Shown here one piece after another: positions 1 through 8,293 of a stretch of DNA of 21,566 bases. Position 1 is the stretch's first letter. Each line of letters opens with the position of its first letter. This DNA comes from Hydrogenophilales bacterium RIFOXYD1_FULL_62_11 (GTDB lineage: Bacteria > Pseudomonadota > Gammaproteobacteria > Burkholderiales > Thiobacillaceae): contig MGZO01000094.1 of the NCBI GenBank assembly GCA_001802655.1, forward strand, positions 36,532-58,097. The letters run 5' to 3'. Under the pieces are notes generated by a model. That model had not been told where the DNA came from, did no database searches, and saw only the letters and a list, made by a program, of their open reading frames with translations. The translations under genes were made by a program, and so were the position numbers.

Positions 1-464
1 GCCATGCCGCGCGAGCCGGCTGCTTGCGCCAGAAGCTTCACCATCTCTAATTGGCTGCGCGCATCTGCGGCAAGCGGCTGCGCGGCAAGGATGTCGAACG
101 CAAGACTTTGTAGCGCGTCGCCCACCAGCAGCGCGGTGGCTTCGTCATATTCGACATGCACGGTGGGCTTGCCGCGCCGCAGCGTGTCGTTGTCCATGGC
201 CGGCATGTCGTCATGCACCAGCGAATAGGCGTGCATCAATTCGACTGCCGCCGCCGCGTGTTGCACCTGTTCAATATTTGCGCCGGTGAATTCGCCAGCC
301 GCGAATGCCAGCAGGGGACGCACCCGCTTGCCGCCATCCAGCACGGCGTAACGCATCGCTTCGTGCAAGCGCGCGGGCGCGATCTGAGCCGGGGGAAGAT
401 GCGCGGCCAGCACGCTTTCAATGCGTGTCTGACAGGCCAGTGTCCAGACGGAGAAATCAGTCAT
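1..464 (-). CDS. ispA: Polyprenyl (farnesyl/geranyl) diphosphate synthase, partial
   Basis: This is the N-terminal half (about 154 residues) of a short-chain trans-prenyl diphosphate synthase; the rest lies beyond the left window edge. The enzyme condenses isopentenyl diphosphate with allylic diphosphates to make farnesyl diphosphate for quinones and undecaprenyl carrier. Visible family marks are the GGKRVRP substrate-binding segment and the first aspartate-rich motif DDMPAMDND, followed by LRRGKPTVH. The ATG at 464 overlaps the xseB stop by 8 bases, so the two genes are translationally coupled. In many betaproteobacteria dxs follows ispA, which would be just outside the window (inference). 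The family assignment is firm; exact product chain length cannot be read from this fragment. Confidence 0.95.
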   Translation of the reverse strand, partial: MTDFSVWTLACQTRIESVLAAHLPPAQIAPARLHEAMRYAVLDGGKRVRPLLAFAAGEFTGANIEQVQHAAAAVELMHAYSLVHDDMPAMDNDTLRRGKPTVHVEYDEATALLVGDALQSLAFDILAAQPLAADARSQLEMVKLLAQAAGSRGM

Positions 465-717
465 CGGTGGGATCGTTTTTGAGGGGCGATTCGGATTTGA
501 AATTCGACAGCGTGCCGTTTTCCATGATCTTGACCTGTTGCTCGGCATCGGCCAGTTGCTGACGGCAGTAATTCAGCAACTCGGCACCGCGCTTATAAGC
601 AGCCAGTGAGGCGTCCAGCGGGAGCTGGCCCGATTCCATCTCAGACACAATGGCTTCAATCTCGGCCAGTGCGGATTCGTAATCTTTGGGAGGCGTGGCG
701 GCGCGGGATTTGGCCAT
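457..717 (-). CDS. xseB: Exodeoxyribonuclease VII small subunit
   Basis: An 86-residue protein matching the XseB family in length and sequence, with the helical core from YESALAEIEAIVSEMESGQL through LAAYKRGAELLNYCRQQL. XseB subunits coat the large subunit XseA to form exonuclease VII, which degrades single-stranded DNA in both directions to short oligonucleotides and acts in repair. xseA is not in the window. The start ATG at 717 has a purine-rich GGGTAAGAA stretch just upstream. Its stop overlaps the ispA start, an arrangement common in proteobacteria. The 78 bases between it and the membrane-protein gene upstream contain no convincing terminator, so co-transcription with that gene is possible. 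Confidence 0.95.
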   Translation of the reverse strand: MAKSRAATPPKDYESALAEIEAIVSEMESGQLPLDASLAAYKRGAELLNYCRQQLADAEQQVKIMENGTLSNFKSESPLKNDPTDD

Positions 718-795
718 TGATTCTTACCCGGGCAGAAACAAAGCCCCATACTTTAACCGAGATTGCGCACCGGAGCCCTCCCCTGAGGAGGCGAA

Positions 796-2070
796 TCAGG
801 TTGAACTCACCAAAATCATCTGCTGCAGGCGCTGGCAGAGCGTATCGATGATGCGGCGCGACAGCGGGGCGGAATGCGTCATCAGCTCCTCCAGCACGTA
901 CGGTGGCAAGGCCATTACAGTGATTTCGGTTTCGGCGATGATCGAGGCGGTGCGTTTCTCATTCAGCAAGTAAGCCATTTCGCCGAACAACTGGCCTGCT
1001 TTGAGCGTGCCGATCTGGCGTTGGCCCTCGTCGGTATGCTTGTAGACATGGGCGCGGCCGGTGTGAAGAAAATAGGATGTGCGCGAATCGCTGCCCTCCT
1101 CAATCAGGGTGTGACCGGCAGGGTGAACTTCGCCGTATTTATCCAGCAGGCGGTGGGGGTCGCCAAAGACGAACGCCTCAAATCTGCCTACGCCGCTGGT
1201 GTGGCCGAGAAAGAGTTTTTCCAGCGCGGTGATGTCCGCCTTGCCATAAGCGTATTGCGCCTGCGCCCAAAGATAAAACAGCAGAAAGGCCAGGAAGGCA
1301 CCGGTCAACACAAACACCACACTGCCGGGCGCACCATACAGGCTGCGCAAGTTTTCCAGCTTGTAGAACGTGCCGAATAACGAGAACAGCACGGCCAGGC
1401 TGAGCGTGGCAGCGAGGGCGAACAGGGCTGCGACCGGCGCAGAGGGATGCTGGCGGGGGAGCCGCCAATAAGCAGCGAACAGCAGCGACCACACCATGGC
1501 AATGCCGAACAGGGAATTGAGCACCTGCAACATCTGCGCATTGCCACTGCCGATAAAATTGTGCTGCGCCAGAAAGCTCAGGGTCATTTGCGCCAGCACG
1601 GCCAGTCCCATCAGCAGAAACAGCAGCGGCAAAATGATCAACGGCAACACCCAGGACAACACCAGATTGCGCTTTTTCGGGTAGGGAAAAATGACGCTGA
1701 ACGCGCCCTGTACCGCGTTGACCAGTCCACGCGACGACAGCACCAGTGTGAGCAGGCCAATGCCGCCTACCGTCAGCTGAGCCTGGCGCGGGATGAAACC
1801 CAGTTCAGTCAGCGTATCCAGCCGCATCTGGTCGTAGAGCGCGGCCATCAGGATGGTGGCGGGCACCGAGTTTTCGGCAAGATGGCCCAGCAGCTGCAGG
1901 GCGTAGCTCAGTAACAGCAACAGTGGTGTGGCGGATAGCAGAAAATAAAACGCCGCAGCAGCAGCGTGATTTTGTAACCTGTTCTGGCCGAACAAGCGAG
2001 CGGTGGTATGGGCCAGCTGGAGCGGCCAGCCCAGGCACTCACGCAGAAAAGCCAGGACGGGAAAGCGCAT
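796..2070 (-). CDS. YihY/BrkB-family membrane protein with C-terminal cyclic-nucleotide-binding domain
   Basis: A 424-residue inner-membrane protein. Residues about 1-290 match the YihY/virulence factor BrkB family, with several long hydrophobic segments (for example AAAAAFYFLLSATPLLLLL and VLPLIILPLLFLLMGLAVLA). Residues about 300-424 form a cyclic-nucleotide-binding (CNB) domain: the phosphate-binding cassette is FGEMAYLLNEKRTAS at 362-376, with the usual Gly-Glu and the arginine (R373) that contacts cyclic phosphate. Most YihY proteins lack this domain. The molecular function of YihY is not settled; it is not the RNase once called BN. A GTG at 2097 overlaps the aminotransferase stop and would add nine residues, but the ATG at 2070 has a better upstream AGG and is preferred. 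The gene lies one or 26 bases after the aminotransferase, so co-transcription is likely. The ligand (cAMP, cGMP or none) is unknown. Confidence 0.85.
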   Translation of the reverse strand: MRFPVLAFLRECLGWPLQLAHTTARLFGQNRLQNHAAAAAFYFLLSATPLLLLLSYALQLLGHLAENSVPATILMAALYDQMRLDTLTELGFIPRQAQLTVGGIGLLTLVLSSRGLVNAVQGAFSVIFPYPKKRNLVLSWVLPLIILPLLFLLMGLAVLAQMTLSFLAQHNFIGSGNAQMLQVLNSLFGIAMVWSLLFAAYWRLPRQHPSAPVAALFALAATLSLAVLFSLFGTFYKLENLRSLYGAPGSVVFVLTGAFLAFLLFYLWAQAQYAYGKADITALEKLFLGHTSGVGRFEAFVFGDPHRLLDKYGEVHPAGHTLIEEGSDSRTSYFLHTGRAHVYKHTDEGQRQIGTLKAGQLFGEMAYLLNEKRTASIIAETEITVMALPPYVLEELMTHSAPLSRRIIDTLCQRLQQMILVSST

Positions 2071-2096
2071 GGTCCGAGCCTGCCCGTTTTGACGCA

Positions 2097-3290
2097 CTAG
2101 GCCAGTGCGGCGGCGATGCGGCTAATCGCCTTCTCCAGATTGACCTGCGAGGTGGCGAAGGACAAGCGAATATAGCCCTCTGCGCCAAACGCCGAACCGG
2201 GAACAACGGCGACGTCGGCGGATTCCAGCAAATATTCGGAAAATGCGATGTCGGTCGGCGCATCGATGATGTCGCGGGCCAGCAGATTCATGATTGCGTC
2301 GCGCACGTCGGGGAAGGCGTAGAAGGCGCCGCCGCTGTCCAGGCACTTGACGCCGGGGAGAGCGTTGAGCGCGTCTACGACATAACGGTGGCGTGTTTTG
2401 AAGGCATCGAGCATCGGTGTGATGCAGTCCTGGTCGCCATTGAGCGCGGCTTCGGCAGCCCACTGCGAGATCGAGGTGGGGTTGGAGGTGGACTGCGACT
2501 GTACGTTGGTCATCGCGCGCAGGATGGCTTCCGGGCCTGCCGCATAACCAATGCGCCAACCAGTCATCGAATAGGCTTTCGACACGCCGTTCAGCACCAG
2601 GGTGCGGTCGTACAGGTCGGGGCAGACGTTCAGAATATTGACGAACGGCACCTCATCCAGCCGGATGTGCTCGTACATGTCGTCGGTGGCAATCAGCACC
2701 TGGGGATGCTTCTTCAGCACCGCACCGAGCGCGGCGAGTTCGTCGCCGGTGTAGACGGCCCCGGAGGGGTTGGACGGGCTGTTGATGACAACCAGTTTGG
2801 TCCTAGGCGTGATGGCTGCCTCGAGCTGTGCCGGCGTGATCTTGAAGCCCTGCTCGATGCCCGCCTCGACGATCACCGGTTTGCCGTCAGCCAAAATGAC
2901 GATATCGGGGTACGACACCCAGTAAGGCGCGGGGATGATGACTTCGTCGCCCGCGTTGATCACCGCCTGCACCAGGTTGAAAAAGCTCTGCTTGCCGCCG
3001 CACGACACCAGGATCTGCTTCGGCGTGTAGTTGAGCCCGTTATCGCGTTTGAGCTTGGCGATGACCGCTGCCTTCAGGCTGGGGGTGCCGTCCACTGCGG
3101 TGTATTTGGTCAACCCCGCGTTGATTGCCGCGATTGCAGCATCCTTGATGTGCTGCGGCGTATCGAAATCCGGTTCGCCGGCGCCGAGGCCGATGATGTC
3201 GCGGCCAGTTGCCTTGAGCGCGGCGGCACGGGCGGTAACGGCCAGGGTGGGGGAGGGCTTGATGGCCTGTACGCGGCGGGAGAGTTCCAC
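2097..3290 (-). CDS. PLP-dependent class I aminotransferase (aspartate/prephenate type)
   Basis: A 397-residue fold-type I aminotransferase of subgroup Ib, typically aspartate:2-oxoglutarate aminotransferase, sometimes also acting on prephenate or tyrosine. Seen directly: the N-terminal signature GLGAGEPDFDTP, NSPSNPSG in the cofactor site, the Schiff-base lysine K238 in SKAYSMTGWRIGY, and the C-terminal substrate-carboxylate arginine in YIRLSFA. The GTG at 3290 is chosen because GAAGGA lies six bases upstream and the result, (M)ELSRRVQAIKPSPTL, matches the family N-terminus; an ATG at 3308 would add six residues. It is divergent from uvrB with 70 bases between. Substrate preference cannot be decided from sequence alone, so no gene symbol is given. 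Confidence 0.92.
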   Translation of the reverse strand: MELSRRVQAIKPSPTLAVTARAAALKATGRDIIGLGAGEPDFDTPQHIKDAAIAAINAGLTKYTAVDGTPSLKAAVIAKLKRDNGLNYTPKQILVSCGGKQSFFNLVQAVINAGDEVIIPAPYWVSYPDIVILADGKPVIVEAGIEQGFKITPAQLEAAITPRTKLVVINSPSNPSGAVYTGDELAALGAVLKKHPQVLIATDDMYEHIRLDEVPFVNILNVCPDLYDRTLVLNGVSKAYSMTGWRIGYAAGPEAILRAMTNVQSQSTSNPTSISQWAAEAALNGDQDCITPMLDAFKTRHRYVVDALNALPGVKCLDSGGAFYAFPDVRDAIMNLLARDIIDAPTDIAFSEYLLESADVAVVPGSAFGAEGYIRLSFATSQVNLEKAISRIAAALA

Positions 3291-3360
3291 TATGGTTCCT
3301 TCATGCATCCGTCGTGACGGAGTGCTACTATCGGTTGGTTTTTGCCGCGCGATTTTACCT

Positions 3361-5391
3361 GTGTTCGTCACCTTCCCCAATAGCCCGTTTCGCCTGTTCC
3401 AGCCATTTCCCCCGGCCGGCGATCAACCGACCGCGATCGAAAAACTGGTCGAAGGCATCGAGGACGGGCTGGCCTTCCAGACCCTGCTCGGGGTGACCGG
3501 GTCGGGCAAGACCTTCACCATGGCCAACGTGATCGCGCGTCTGGGACGGCCGGCGCTGGTGATGGCGCCGAACAAGACGCTGGCGGCGCAGCTATATTCG
3601 GAAATGCGCGAGTTCTTTCCGGAAAACGCGGTCGAGTATTTCGTTTCCTATTACGACTACTACCAGCCCGAAGCCTACGTGCCGGCGCGCGACCTGTTCA
3701 TCGAAAAAGACTCCAGCATCAACGAACACATCGAACAGATGCGTCTCTCCGCGACCAAGTCGTTGCTGGAGCGGCGCGACACGGTGATCGTCGCGACGGT
3801 GTCGGCGATTTATGGTATCGGCGATCCGTCGGATTACCACAGCATGATCCTGCTGCTGCGGGTGAACGAGAAGATGAGCCAGCGCGACGTCATCACGCGG
3901 CTGACTCAGATGCAGTACGAACGCAACGACGTTGATTTCTCGCGCGGGCATTTCCGCGTGCGCGGCGATGTCATCGACATTTTTCCGGCGGAACATGCCG
4001 AGACCGCGATCCGCGTCGAGCTGTTTGACGACGTGGTGGAAACCCTGCATCAGTTTGACCCGCTCACCGGACAGATACTGTCAAAAGTAGCCCGCTTCAC
4101 CGTGTTCCCGTCCAGCCATTACGTGACCCCGCGCGAGACGACGCTACGCGCGATCGAAAAGATCAAGGTCGAGCTGCGCGATCGGCTGGAGGGGTATTAC
4201 GCCAACGGCAAGCTGGTCGAGGCGCAGCGGCTGGAGCAGCGCACCCGCTTTGACCTGGAAATGATGGCCGAACTCGGATTCTGCAAAGGCATCGAGAACT
4301 ATTCGCGCCATCTGTCCGGCCGCCAGCCAGGCGATCCGCCGCCGACGCTGATCGACTATCTGGCGAAGGATGCGCTGATGTTCATCGACGAGTCGCACGT
4401 CACCGTGACGCAGGTCGGTGGCATGTACAAGGGCGACCGTTCGCGCAAAGAAAACCTGGTCGACTACGGTTTTCGCCTGCCGTCCGCGCTCGACAACCGC
4501 CCGCTCAAGTTCGAGGAGTTCGAGGGGATGATGCGGCAGACCGTGTTCGTGTCGGCGACCCCGGCCAAATACGAAGCCGAACACGCCGGCCAGGTGGTCG
4601 AGCAGCTGGTACGCCCGACCGGGCTGGTCGATCCGCTGGTTGAGGTGCGGCCGGTCGGCACCCAGGTCGATGACCTGATGAGCGAAGCCCGCAAGCGCAT
4701 TGCGGTCGGCGAGCGCGTACTGGTGACCACGCTGACCAAGCGCATGTCGGAAGACCTCACCGATTATCTGACCGAACACGGGCTCAAGGTGCGCTACCTG
4801 CATTCGGACATCGACACGGTCGAGCGCGTCGAAATCCTGCGTGATCTACGGCTGGGCGTATTTGACGTGCTGGTCGGCATCAACTTGCTGCGCGAGGGGC
4901 TGGATATTCCCGAGGTGTCGCTGGTGGCGATCCTCGATGCCGACAAGGAAGGCTTTCTGCGTTCCGAGCGCTCGCTGATCCAGACCATTGGTCGTGCTGC
5001 ACGCCATTTACATGGCAGTGCGATCCTGTACGCCGACAAAGTCACCGAGTCGATGCGCCGCGCGATGGACGAAACCAGTCGGCGTCGCATCAAGCAGCTT
5101 GCGTACAACACTGAACACGGCATCACGCCGCGCGGGGTGGTCAAGCGCATCAAGGACATCATCGATGGCGTGTACGACGCCGACGCCTCGCGCCAGGAAC
5201 TCAAGGCCGCGCAGATCGTGGCCGAATACAAGGTGCTGGACGAGAAATCGTTGACCAAGAAAATCAAGAAACTGGAAAAAGACATGGCGGGCGCGGCAAA
5301 GAATCTCGAATTCGAGAAGGCAGCGGAACTTCGTGACCAGCTGAGAGACCTCAAGCAGGTGCTATTTGGAGTGGAAGAACACGATACATGA
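3361..5391 (+). CDS. uvrB: UvrABC system protein B, excinuclease damage-recognition helicase
   Basis: A 676-residue UvrB, close to the usual 670-680. It receives damaged DNA from UvrA, verifies the lesion and recruits UvrC in nucleotide excision repair. Visible features are the Walker A motif GVTGSGKT (residues 44-51), the beta-hairpin region YYDYYQPEAYVP that clamps DNA, the DESH helicase motif, the motif VI element QTIGRAARH, and the C-terminal UVR coiled coil (LEFEKAAELRDQLRDL) that binds UvrC. The chosen GTG at 3361 gives FVTFPNSPFRLFQPFPPAGD, matching betaproteobacterial UvrB N-termini. The frame stays open upstream, but that part lies antisense to the aminotransferase and is not family-like. 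No strong ribosome-binding site is visible. I saw no clear LexA box between the divergent genes. Confidence 0.97.
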   Translation: MFVTFPNSPFRLFQPFPPAGDQPTAIEKLVEGIEDGLAFQTLLGVTGSGKTFTMANVIARLGRPALVMAPNKTLAAQLYSEMREFFPENAVEYFVSYYDYYQPEAYVPARDLFIEKDSSINEHIEQMRLSATKSLLERRDTVIVATVSAIYGIGDPSDYHSMILLLRVNEKMSQRDVITRLTQMQYERNDVDFSRGHFRVRGDVIDIFPAEHAETAIRVELFDDVVETLHQFDPLTGQILSKVARFTVFPSSHYVTPRETTLRAIEKIKVELRDRLEGYYANGKLVEAQRLEQRTRFDLEMMAELGFCKGIENYSRHLSGRQPGDPPPTLIDYLAKDALMFIDESHVTVTQVGGMYKGDRSRKENLVDYGFRLPSALDNRPLKFEEFEGMMRQTVFVSATPAKYEAEHAGQVVEQLVRPTGLVDPLVEVRPVGTQVDDLMSEARKRIAVGERVLVTTLTKRMSEDLTDYLTEHGLKVRYLHSDIDTVERVEILRDLRLGVFDVLVGINLLREGLDIPEVSLVAILDADKEGFLRSERSLIQTIGRAARHLHGSAILYADKVTESMRRAMDETSRRRIKQLAYNTEHGITPRGVVKRIKDIIDGVYDADASRQELKAAQIVAEYKVLDEKSLTKKIKKLEKDMAGAAKNLEFEKAAELRDQLRDLKQVLFGVEEHDT

Positions 5392-5882
5392 CCAAAGTCT
5401 TATTCGTTTGCATGGGCAATATCTGCCGTTCGCCGATGGCGGAAGGCATGTTCCGCAAGGCTATCCAGGAAGCGGGGCTCGAGCAGCAGGTGGAAGCCGA
5501 TTCTGCGGGCACCCACGCCTACCATGTGGGCGATGCGCCCGACCTGCGTGCGCAACAGGCTGCGCGTCAGCGCGGCGCCGATATCAGCCGCTTGCGCGGG
5601 CGCAAGGTGGCGGACGCGGATTTCGAGGCGTTCGATTACATCCTGGCGATGGATGGCGACAACCACAGCATTCTGATCGAGCGTGCGCCGGCGCAGCATC
5701 ACGGCAAGATCCAACGGTTGCTGGCGTTCAGCCGCAAGTATCCCAATCTGGACGTGGTCGACCCCTATTACGGCGGGCCGCAGGGCTTCGAAGAAAACCT
5801 CGACATGATCGAGGATGCGGTGCAGGGGTTGATCCGCGATATCACCGGCGACCGCCAGGCCGGCAGACGCCCGGGCGCCTGA
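5388..5882 (+). CDS. Low-molecular-weight protein tyrosine phosphatase
   Basis: A 164-residue cytoplasmic phosphatase of the LMW-PTP family. The phosphate loop CMGNICRSP is at residues 8-16, with nucleophile C8 and phosphate-binding R14 in the C-x5-R pattern, and the general-acid aspartate is D125 in VDPYYGG. These are the complete catalytic set, so the enzyme should be active. Related proteins dephosphorylate bacterial tyrosine kinases in polysaccharide export or arsenate-type substrates; no kinase gene is nearby, so the target is unknown. The ATG overlaps the uvrB stop as ATGA, implying translational coupling. The next gene is convergent, ending 15 bases away, with no clear terminator in the gap. 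Confidence 0.93.
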   Translation: MTKVLFVCMGNICRSPMAEGMFRKAIQEAGLEQQVEADSAGTHAYHVGDAPDLRAQQAARQRGADISRLRGRKVADADFEAFDYILAMDGDNHSILIERAPAQHHGKIQRLLAFSRKYPNLDVVDPYYGGPQGFEENLDMIEDAVQGLIRDITGDRQAGRRPGA

Positions 5883-5897
5883 GTCTGCGCCAGTCGA

Positions 5898-6839
5898 TTA
5901 ACCAGCCTTGACAACGCAGTTGCGGCCTTTTCCCTTCGCCTGATACAGCCGCCGGTCCACCGCTTCGATGAACGCGACGGGCTCATCGCCATGGGCGGGA
6001 ACGACTGTGCCCACACCGATGCTGACGGACAGGATCTGACTTACCGGCGAGTTCTCGTGCGGGATCTGCTCCTTGAACAGCAGGTTGCGGCAGCGCTCGG
6101 CAATCTTGGCGGCGGACTCTTCATCTGTTTCGGGTAGGACCAGCACGAACTCTTCGCCGCCAAAGCGGGCGACAAAATCGCGTGAGCGGGTTGCGGCGGA
6201 GGTCAGAACCTGCCCGATTTGTTTCAGGCATTGGTCGCCCTGAACGTGGCCATAGTGATCGTTGTATTGCTTGAAATAATCGATGTCCAGCATGATCAGC
6301 GAAAGCGGCTGGCTGCTGCGTCGGGCATGGGACCATTCCATTTCCATGACGGAATCGAACATGCGCCGGTTGGCGATGCCGGTCAGGCCGTCCTTGAACG
6401 ACAGGGCTTCCAGTTCCTTTTGCAGGTCGAGCAGTTTCTGCTCGGTCTTTTTCCGCTCGCTGATGTCGAACATGAAGCCGACCAGCGCTTCCACTTCGCC
6501 CGCTGCGTTGCGCATCACGTGCACCACATCGCGGATCCACACATAGTTGCCCGCCTTGGTGAGCGCACGATAATCCGCCTCGTGGTCGGTTCCGGCCTGG
6601 GACTGCGCGACGCAAAAATCCACCACCCATGCACGATCTTCCGGATGCATGCGAGTCGCCCAGTCTTCGGCGCTCACCCAGCTTGCGGGCGTCCAGCCGA
6701 GCAGGCGCTCGATCTGTGGGCCGATGTAGGCGAAGCGCATGCTGGCCCAGTCGATTTTCCAGGGAATCGCTTTGGTCGATTCCAGCAGGGTCTTGTAGAT
6801 GCCACTGTCGGTTTCAATGTCTTGTGCAAAATCGCTCAT
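5898..6839 (-). CDS. PAS-GGDEF diguanylate cyclase
   Basis: A 313-residue soluble signalling protein. Residues about 20-135 are a PAS/PAC sensor domain (FAYIGPQIERLLGWTPASW, HPEDR, then VGFMFDISERKKTEQK). Residues about 145-310 are a GGDEF domain, beginning DGLTGIANRRMFD. The active-site motif is GGEEF at 227-231, which is catalytically competent, and the inhibitory-site motif RxxD (R218-D221) sits five residues before it, so product inhibition by c-di-GMP is expected. No transmembrane segment is visible, so the signal sensed is probably cytoplasmic. An AGGAA lies upstream of the ATG. It is 51 bases downstream of the DRE-TIM-like gene with no terminator between, suggesting a shared transcript. 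Confidence 0.93.
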   Translation of the reverse strand: MSDFAQDIETDSGIYKTLLESTKAIPWKIDWASMRFAYIGPQIERLLGWTPASWVSAEDWATRMHPEDRAWVVDFCVAQSQAGTDHEADYRALTKAGNYVWIRDVVHVMRNAAGEVEALVGFMFDISERKKTEQKLLDLQKELEALSFKDGLTGIANRRMFDSVMEMEWSHARRSSQPLSLIMLDIDYFKQYNDHYGHVQGDQCLKQIGQVLTSAATRSRDFVARFGGEEFVLVLPETDEESAAKIAERCRNLLFKEQIPHENSPVSQILSVSIGVGTVVPAHGDEPVAFIEAVDRRLYQAKGKGRNCVVKAG

Positions 6840-6890
6840 TGCTCGTGATTCCTGTCTGCTGCATTGCTAACGTGAGATGGCATGCGCAGC

Positions 6891-8177
6891 TCAAGGAAGC
6901 GAGGCACGCGCAAAAAGCTCCATCAGGGATTCCGGGTCATCATAAACGATGCGCCGCCCGGCACGCAGATCGCGGCGCATCAGCCGGACCATCTGCTGGA
7001 GCACTTCGTCGGGGAAGGACTTCGCCGGACGTCCGGTGACTTCAGACAGTCGCCCGGCAATCACGGCCGGGTCGCTGACGACCGGGCAAATGCGGTAACG
7101 GTATTCGCCGCCGATGGCTTCCGGCGCGAGATCCATGAAGCGGCCGGCCTGCTGCCGGAAGGAGCTCAGGGGCAGGCGGTAGGCGTTCCGGCCGAGGATG
7201 GGCAGGTCGTCCGGTACCGCTTCGTTTTCATCCAGCACCTGCAGCCCGCTTGCCAGCGGCAGCAACTGGTCGAGCTGGTAGTCCTGCATGTGCGGATTGC
7301 CCACCCGCACCAGGTTGGCAATCAATTCGCCGAGCGAGGCATGGCCGATGATCGCGGCGCGTTTGGGCAGGCCGCCCCATGCGCCATCGGCGCCATTGAG
7401 CAGGGCCTCGATCACGGAGGCGTTTTCGAAGCCGGCGCCGGCATGCATGTGCACCAGGATTTTCAGCGGCGGCGGCAGGAACACTCGCGCCGCTGCGACG
7501 TACGCACCCACCTGGAAAGGTAGATAGGTGCCGCGGTCATCCTCGATGCTGACGCCTTCGATCGGCAGCCCTGCAAGCAGCCCCAGGACTGAAAAAACCG
7601 TCTCGGGGTCCTCGGCAAAGGCATCGCAGCCGTCCACGATGTTGATCAGGATACGCGGCCTGGCGCCCGCGTCGCCGCGGATGTTTTCGTTGAGCCACTG
7701 GATGCTTGCGGGCAGGCTGCGAAGCAGGGTCGCGAGATCATATTGCCCCTGCATGCCCGCCTTGCTGAGATAGATTTCGTGCAGCGTGTTGGGCACGCCA
7801 TAAGCCTGCAGCTTGAGCTGGGAAGGCGAGGGCATAAACCTGCCATCGGGCTGGGCGATCCCGATGTCGGTAAATGCGAAACAGCCGCTCATGTCGATCT
7901 GGTGATCGCGCAGGTAGAGCATGAAGTCGTCATCCACCTCCAGCTCATCCGGCAGGGCGTAATCCAGCGTGCCCAGCAGGATGTTGCTGAATCCGAATGC
8001 GCGCAGTCTGGGCAGGATGGCCAGCTTGTCCGCCAGCGTTTGCCCGATGCGGGCCCCCACCGGGTTTTCGCGCAAGGACAAGTCGATCAGATAGGGGCGG
8101 ATGCTGCGGAGGGTTTCCACCTTGTTCTGCGCGCCCGCCAGAATGGCATGCGCTAAGTTTGTTTGCGAGGTCGACAT
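6891..8177 (-). CDS. Divergent DRE-TIM metallolyase-like protein (HMG-CoA lyase/isopropylmalate synthase superfamily), function unknown
   Basis: A 428-residue protein with a probable HMGL-like TIM barrel. The start DLSLRENP (residues 32-39) aligns with the family motif D-T-T-L-R-D-G-x-Q; EDDRGTYLP (212-220) aligns with the CDTNGGTLP strand; HMHAGAG (243-249) supplies the H-x-H metal pair; GHASLGEL (278-285) aligns with the G-N-x-S-L-E-E motif. Two metal-ligand positions differ: the motif Asp is Glu (E37) and the late Asn is His (H279). It could be a lyase or condensing enzyme with an unusual metal site, or a repurposed barrel. There is no leucine-biosynthesis or ketone-body gene nearby. The ATG at 8177 has GGGA upstream; an ATG at 8210 is possible but lacks one. 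The diguanylate cyclase follows on the same strand. Confidence 0.65.
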   Translation of the reverse strand: MSTSQTNLAHAILAGAQNKVETLRSIRPYLIDLSLRENPVGARIGQTLADKLAILPRLRAFGFSNILLGTLDYALPDELEVDDDFMLYLRDHQIDMSGCFAFTDIGIAQPDGRFMPSPSQLKLQAYGVPNTLHEIYLSKAGMQGQYDLATLLRSLPASIQWLNENIRGDAGARPRILINIVDGCDAFAEDPETVFSVLGLLAGLPIEGVSIEDDRGTYLPFQVGAYVAAARVFLPPPLKILVHMHAGAGFENASVIEALLNGADGAWGGLPKRAAIIGHASLGELIANLVRVGNPHMQDYQLDQLLPLASGLQVLDENEAVPDDLPILGRNAYRLPLSSFRQQAGRFMDLAPEAIGGEYRYRICPVVSDPAVIAGRLSEVTGRPAKSFPDEVLQQMVRLMRRDLRAGRRIVYDDPESLMELFARASLP

Positions 8178-8248
8178 GTTGATCCCGGCCAGGGTGTTGG
8201 ATGACTGCATTGTGCACGGCGAATGCTACATGCCTGGGTAGGTGACGA

Positions 8249-8277
8249 AAAAAGAGCCGCATCAAGCGGCTCTTTTT
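8249..8277 (-). terminator. Rho-independent terminator after rne
   Basis: A perfect 12-base-pair inverted repeat, AAAAAGAGCCGC (8249-8260) and GCGGCTCTTTTT (8266-8277), around a five-base loop. Read on the minus strand, the stem ends in a run of T residues, 17 bases past the rne stop. The symmetry would also terminate plus-strand transcripts. It isolates rne from the DRE-TIM-like gene, which must therefore have its own promoter in 8178-8248. Confidence 0.9.
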
Positions 8278-8293
8278 CTTGCACTGCAGGCGC

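Noticed and set aside
1923..3317. Plus-strand 464-codon open frame
   Set aside because: It is antisense to the aminotransferase, which has complete catalytic motifs; the long frame reflects GC-rich codon use on the opposite strand, and its translation has no family-like pattern.
3031..3360. Extension of uvrB upstream to 3031
   Set aside because: The extra 110 residues lie antisense to the aminotransferase and do not resemble UvrB; the GTG at 3361 gives the family N-terminus and length.
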